Assembly (NCBI GenBank): GCA_013152615.1
Contig: JAADGA010000012.1
Location: 1-10,427 of the forward strand
DNA: 10,427 bases
Source of the DNA: Alphaproteobacteria bacterium
GTDB taxonomy: Bacteria > Pseudomonadota > Alphaproteobacteria > Sphingomonadales > Emcibacteraceae
Reading direction: 5' to 3'
Made by a program: the position numbers and the translations under genes. Shown here one piece after another: positions 9,228 through 10,427 of this stretch. The notes beneath the pieces are model-generated. The model saw nothing but the letters and a program-made list of their open reading frames with translations, had not been told where the DNA came from and did no database searches. Positions within the stretch are counted from its first letter, which is position 1. Each line of letters begins with the position of its first letter.

Positions 9228-9986
9228 ATGACCCCCCGGGAATTATCTGATTTGCCCGCAGGCTACAGTCTGCGGGCATTTGGCGTTGTGGACAGCACAA
9301 ATGCCCAGTGTCGGCGGATCGCCGCTGCGGGGACAACGGGGAATGTCTGGGTGCAGGCGGACGAGCAGACCGCGGGCCGGGGCCGTCGGGGCCGGGAATG
9401 GACCTCAAAACCCGGTAATCTTTTTGCCTCGCTCCTCTATGGTGTAAATTGTGATTTACCGACGGCTGCCGGGCTTTCTTTCGTGGCGGCACTGGCGGTG
9501 CGCGATGCGGTGGCGGACAGTTTGCCAACAGATGCCCGGGTGATGTGCAAATGGCCCAACGACATTCTGGTTGGGGATAAGAAAATTGCCGGTATCCTGC
9601 TGGAGACGACCGGGCAGGGCGCGTGCCCGCCGTCCCATGTCATTATCGGTATCGGCATTAATGTCATTGATCATCCTGAGCAGGCGCATTATCCGGCAAC
9701 GGATCTGAAAAAAGAAGCGGGAAATAATGTGGAAACGCAGCAGGTTATGACGCGGCTTGTCGCCTCAATGGCCCGATGGATTTTGCGGTGGCAACAGGCC
9801 GGATTTCAGCCGATCAGAGAGGCGTGGAAGCATAACGCCCACGGCTTGGGTCAGGACGTCATTGTCCGGTTATCAGAGGAAGAATTGCGCGGTCGGTTTA
9901 TGGATCTGGATGAAACCGGCGCGCTAGTGCTTGAGTTTGACGGTAAAAGACGACATATTACCGCCGGGGATGTTTTCTTCGCCTAG
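9228..9986 (+). CDS. birA: Biotin--[acetyl-CoA-carboxylase] ligase (no DNA-binding domain)
   Basis: Biotin protein ligase (252 aa). It makes biotinyl-AMP from biotin and ATP, then biotinylates carrier lysines such as that of acetyl-CoA carboxylase. Motifs: DSTN (residues 22-25), the adenylate-binding GRGRRGREW (50-58), KWPND (108-112), GDKKIAGILLE (117-126) and GIGINV (141-146). The small C-terminal SH3-like domain is about residues 207-250 (RGRFMDLDETGALVL). There is no N-terminal helix-turn-helix, so unlike E. coli BirA it should be an enzyme only, not the biotin repressor. An in-frame TGA at 9213-9215 makes the ATG at 9228 the first possible start. Its ribosome site is poor (AGGG at 9222-9225, 2 bases away), so coupling to nuoN is likely. 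A TTG at 9252 with GGGAA 9 bases ahead is a weaker alternative. A perfect inverted repeat lies in codons 9-17. Confidence 0.95.
   Translation: MTPRELSDLPAGYSLRAFGVVDSTNAQCRRIAAAGTTGNVWVQADEQTAGRGRRGREWTSKPGNLFASLLYGVNCDLPTAAGLSFVAALAVRDAVADSLPTDARVMCKWPNDILVGDKKIAGILLETTGQGACPPSHVIIGIGINVIDHPEQAHYPATDLKKEAGNNVETQQVMTRLVASMARWILRWQQAGFQPIREAWKHNAHGLGQDVIVRLSEEELRGRFMDLDETGALVLEFDGKRRHITAGDVFFA
9253..9278. repeat. Perfect 9-bp inverted repeat within birA codons 9-17
   Basis: TGCCCGCAG (9253-9261) and CTGCGGGCA (9270-9278) are exact reverse complements separated by an 8-base spacer. The transcript would form a GC-rich stem-loop starting 25 bases after the birA ATG and about 30 bases after the nuoN stop. 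Only three T residues follow (9279-9281), so it is a poor match to an intrinsic terminator. It may be an RNA structure that affects birA translation or mRNA decay, or a chance product of coding sequence. Function is unknown. Confidence 0.7.
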
Positions 9987-9989
9987 GGA
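9985..9989 (+). promoter_or_regulatory. Shine-Dalgarno of coaX, overlapping the birA stop
   Basis: AGGGA overlaps the TAG stop of birA (9984-9986) and lies 6 bases before the coaX ATG at 9996. The same stop-overlapping TAGGG arrangement recurs at the nuoJ/nuoK, nuoM/nuoN and birA/coaX junctions. Confidence 0.6.
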
Positions 9990-9995
9990 TGGATT

Positions 9996-10427
9996 ATGCT
10001 TCTTGTCATTGATGCCGGAAATACCAATATTGTTTTTGCTATTCATGATGACGCGCTGTTGCGTCATAAATGGCGGATTTCGAGTTCCTCGAGCCGGACA
10101 GCGGACGAATATATGGTGTGGTTGACCCAGTTGATGAAATTGGAGGATATTTCACCGAAAAATATCACCGGGGCGATTATCGCGACGGTGGTGCCGCAGG
10201 CTCTGTTTCCGCTACAGCTGTTATGTCGGCGCTATTTTGACTGTACGGCGCTGGTGGTTGGTGAGGAGAATGTTGATCTCGGGCTGGACGTCAGGCTGGA
10301 TAATCCGCAGGAAGTCGGTGCCGACCGGCTGGTTAATGCGGTTGCGGCCCAGAAAAAATATGGCGGGCCGATGATTATTATTGATTTCGGCACCGCGACC
10401 ACATTTGATATTATTGACGGTGACGGC
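9996..10427 (+). CDS. coaX: Type III pantothenate kinase (3' partial)
   Basis: First enzyme of CoA synthesis, phosphorylating pantothenate with ATP. The CoaX family belongs to the ASKHA fold and is known to need a monovalent cation and to escape CoA feedback. The window shows 144 codons, open to the right edge. The family is usually about 255-260 residues, so roughly the last 110-115 are missing. Motifs: the N-terminal phosphate-binding MLLVIDAGNTNIVFA (D6), RTADEY (34-39), the substrate-binding GADRLVNAVAA (108-118, D110) and the second phosphate motif IDFGTATTFD (129-138, D130). The three conserved aspartates are present. AGGGA (9985-9989) overlaps the birA stop and lies 6 bases ahead of the ATG. 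It follows birA by 9 bases, an arrangement common in alphaproteobacteria. Confidence 0.95.
   Translation, partial: MLLVIDAGNTNIVFAIHDDALLRHKWRISSSSSRTADEYMVWLTQLMKLEDISPKNITGAIIATVVPQALFPLQLLCRRYFDCTALVVGEENVDLGLDVRLDNPQEVGADRLVNAVAAQKKYGGPMIIIDFGTATTFDIIDGDG

Noticed and set aside
9370..9400. Repeated GGGGCCG units in birA
   Set aside because: They encode the conserved Gly/Arg motif GRGRRGR, so the repetition comes from the protein sequence.
9989..10012. ATG at 9989 just before coaX as an alternative or leader start
   Set aside because: It is out of frame with CoaX and stops after seven codons (TGA at 10010-10012). The in-frame ATG at 9996 gives the exact family N-terminus.

Overview
The window is a dense, single-strand stretch of an alphaproteobacterial chromosome. 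It holds the distal two thirds of the operon for the proton-pumping NADH:quinone oxidoreductase (respiratory complex I), nuoG to nuoN, followed by birA and the start of coaX. The alphaproteobacterial assignment is inferred from protein features. NuoI, NuoK, NuoJ and NuoH closely resemble the mitochondrial/alphaproteobacterial forms. NuoG lacks the extra N7 cluster cysteines found in E. coli. The order nuoN-birA-coaX is also typical of this class. Base composition looks moderate and fairly even throughout, and I see no island of foreign composition. I cannot name a genus from the sequence.

Layout on the + strand: nuoG (5' end outside the window, 1-1751), nuoH (1744-2793), nuoI (2807-3295), nuoJ (3334-3948), nuoK (3959-4267), nuoL (4274-6205), nuoM (6205-7719), nuoN (7733-9223), birA (9228-9986) and coaX (9996 to the end of the window, 3' end missing). 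The largest gap between genes is 38 bases (nuoI-nuoJ). nuoG/nuoH overlap by 8 bases and nuoL/nuoM by 1. No promoter or convincing terminator is visible, so the whole block is most simply read as one transcript that starts upstream of the window. There is no gene-free stretch of 300 bases and no tRNA, rRNA, mobile element or CRISPR. No minus-strand gene is supported.

How the genes work together: NuoG and NuoI carry iron-sulfur clusters of the peripheral arm, which pass electrons from NADH towards quinone. NuoH forms the quinone cavity with the peripheral arm. NuoJ and NuoK link it to the antiporter-like pump subunits NuoL, NuoM and NuoN. All the membrane-arm charged residues I could look for (Glu in NuoK, Glu/Lys pairs in NuoL, NuoM and NuoN) are present, so the complex looks functional. 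BirA attaches biotin to carboxylases, and CoaX (type III pantothenate kinase) begins CoA synthesis. These are housekeeping neighbours rather than complex I parts.

I found no new biological system. Two local oddities merit a look: a 15-base tandem duplication at the nuoM start codon, and a perfect 9-bp inverted repeat inside the first codons of birA, just past the end of the nuo genes.
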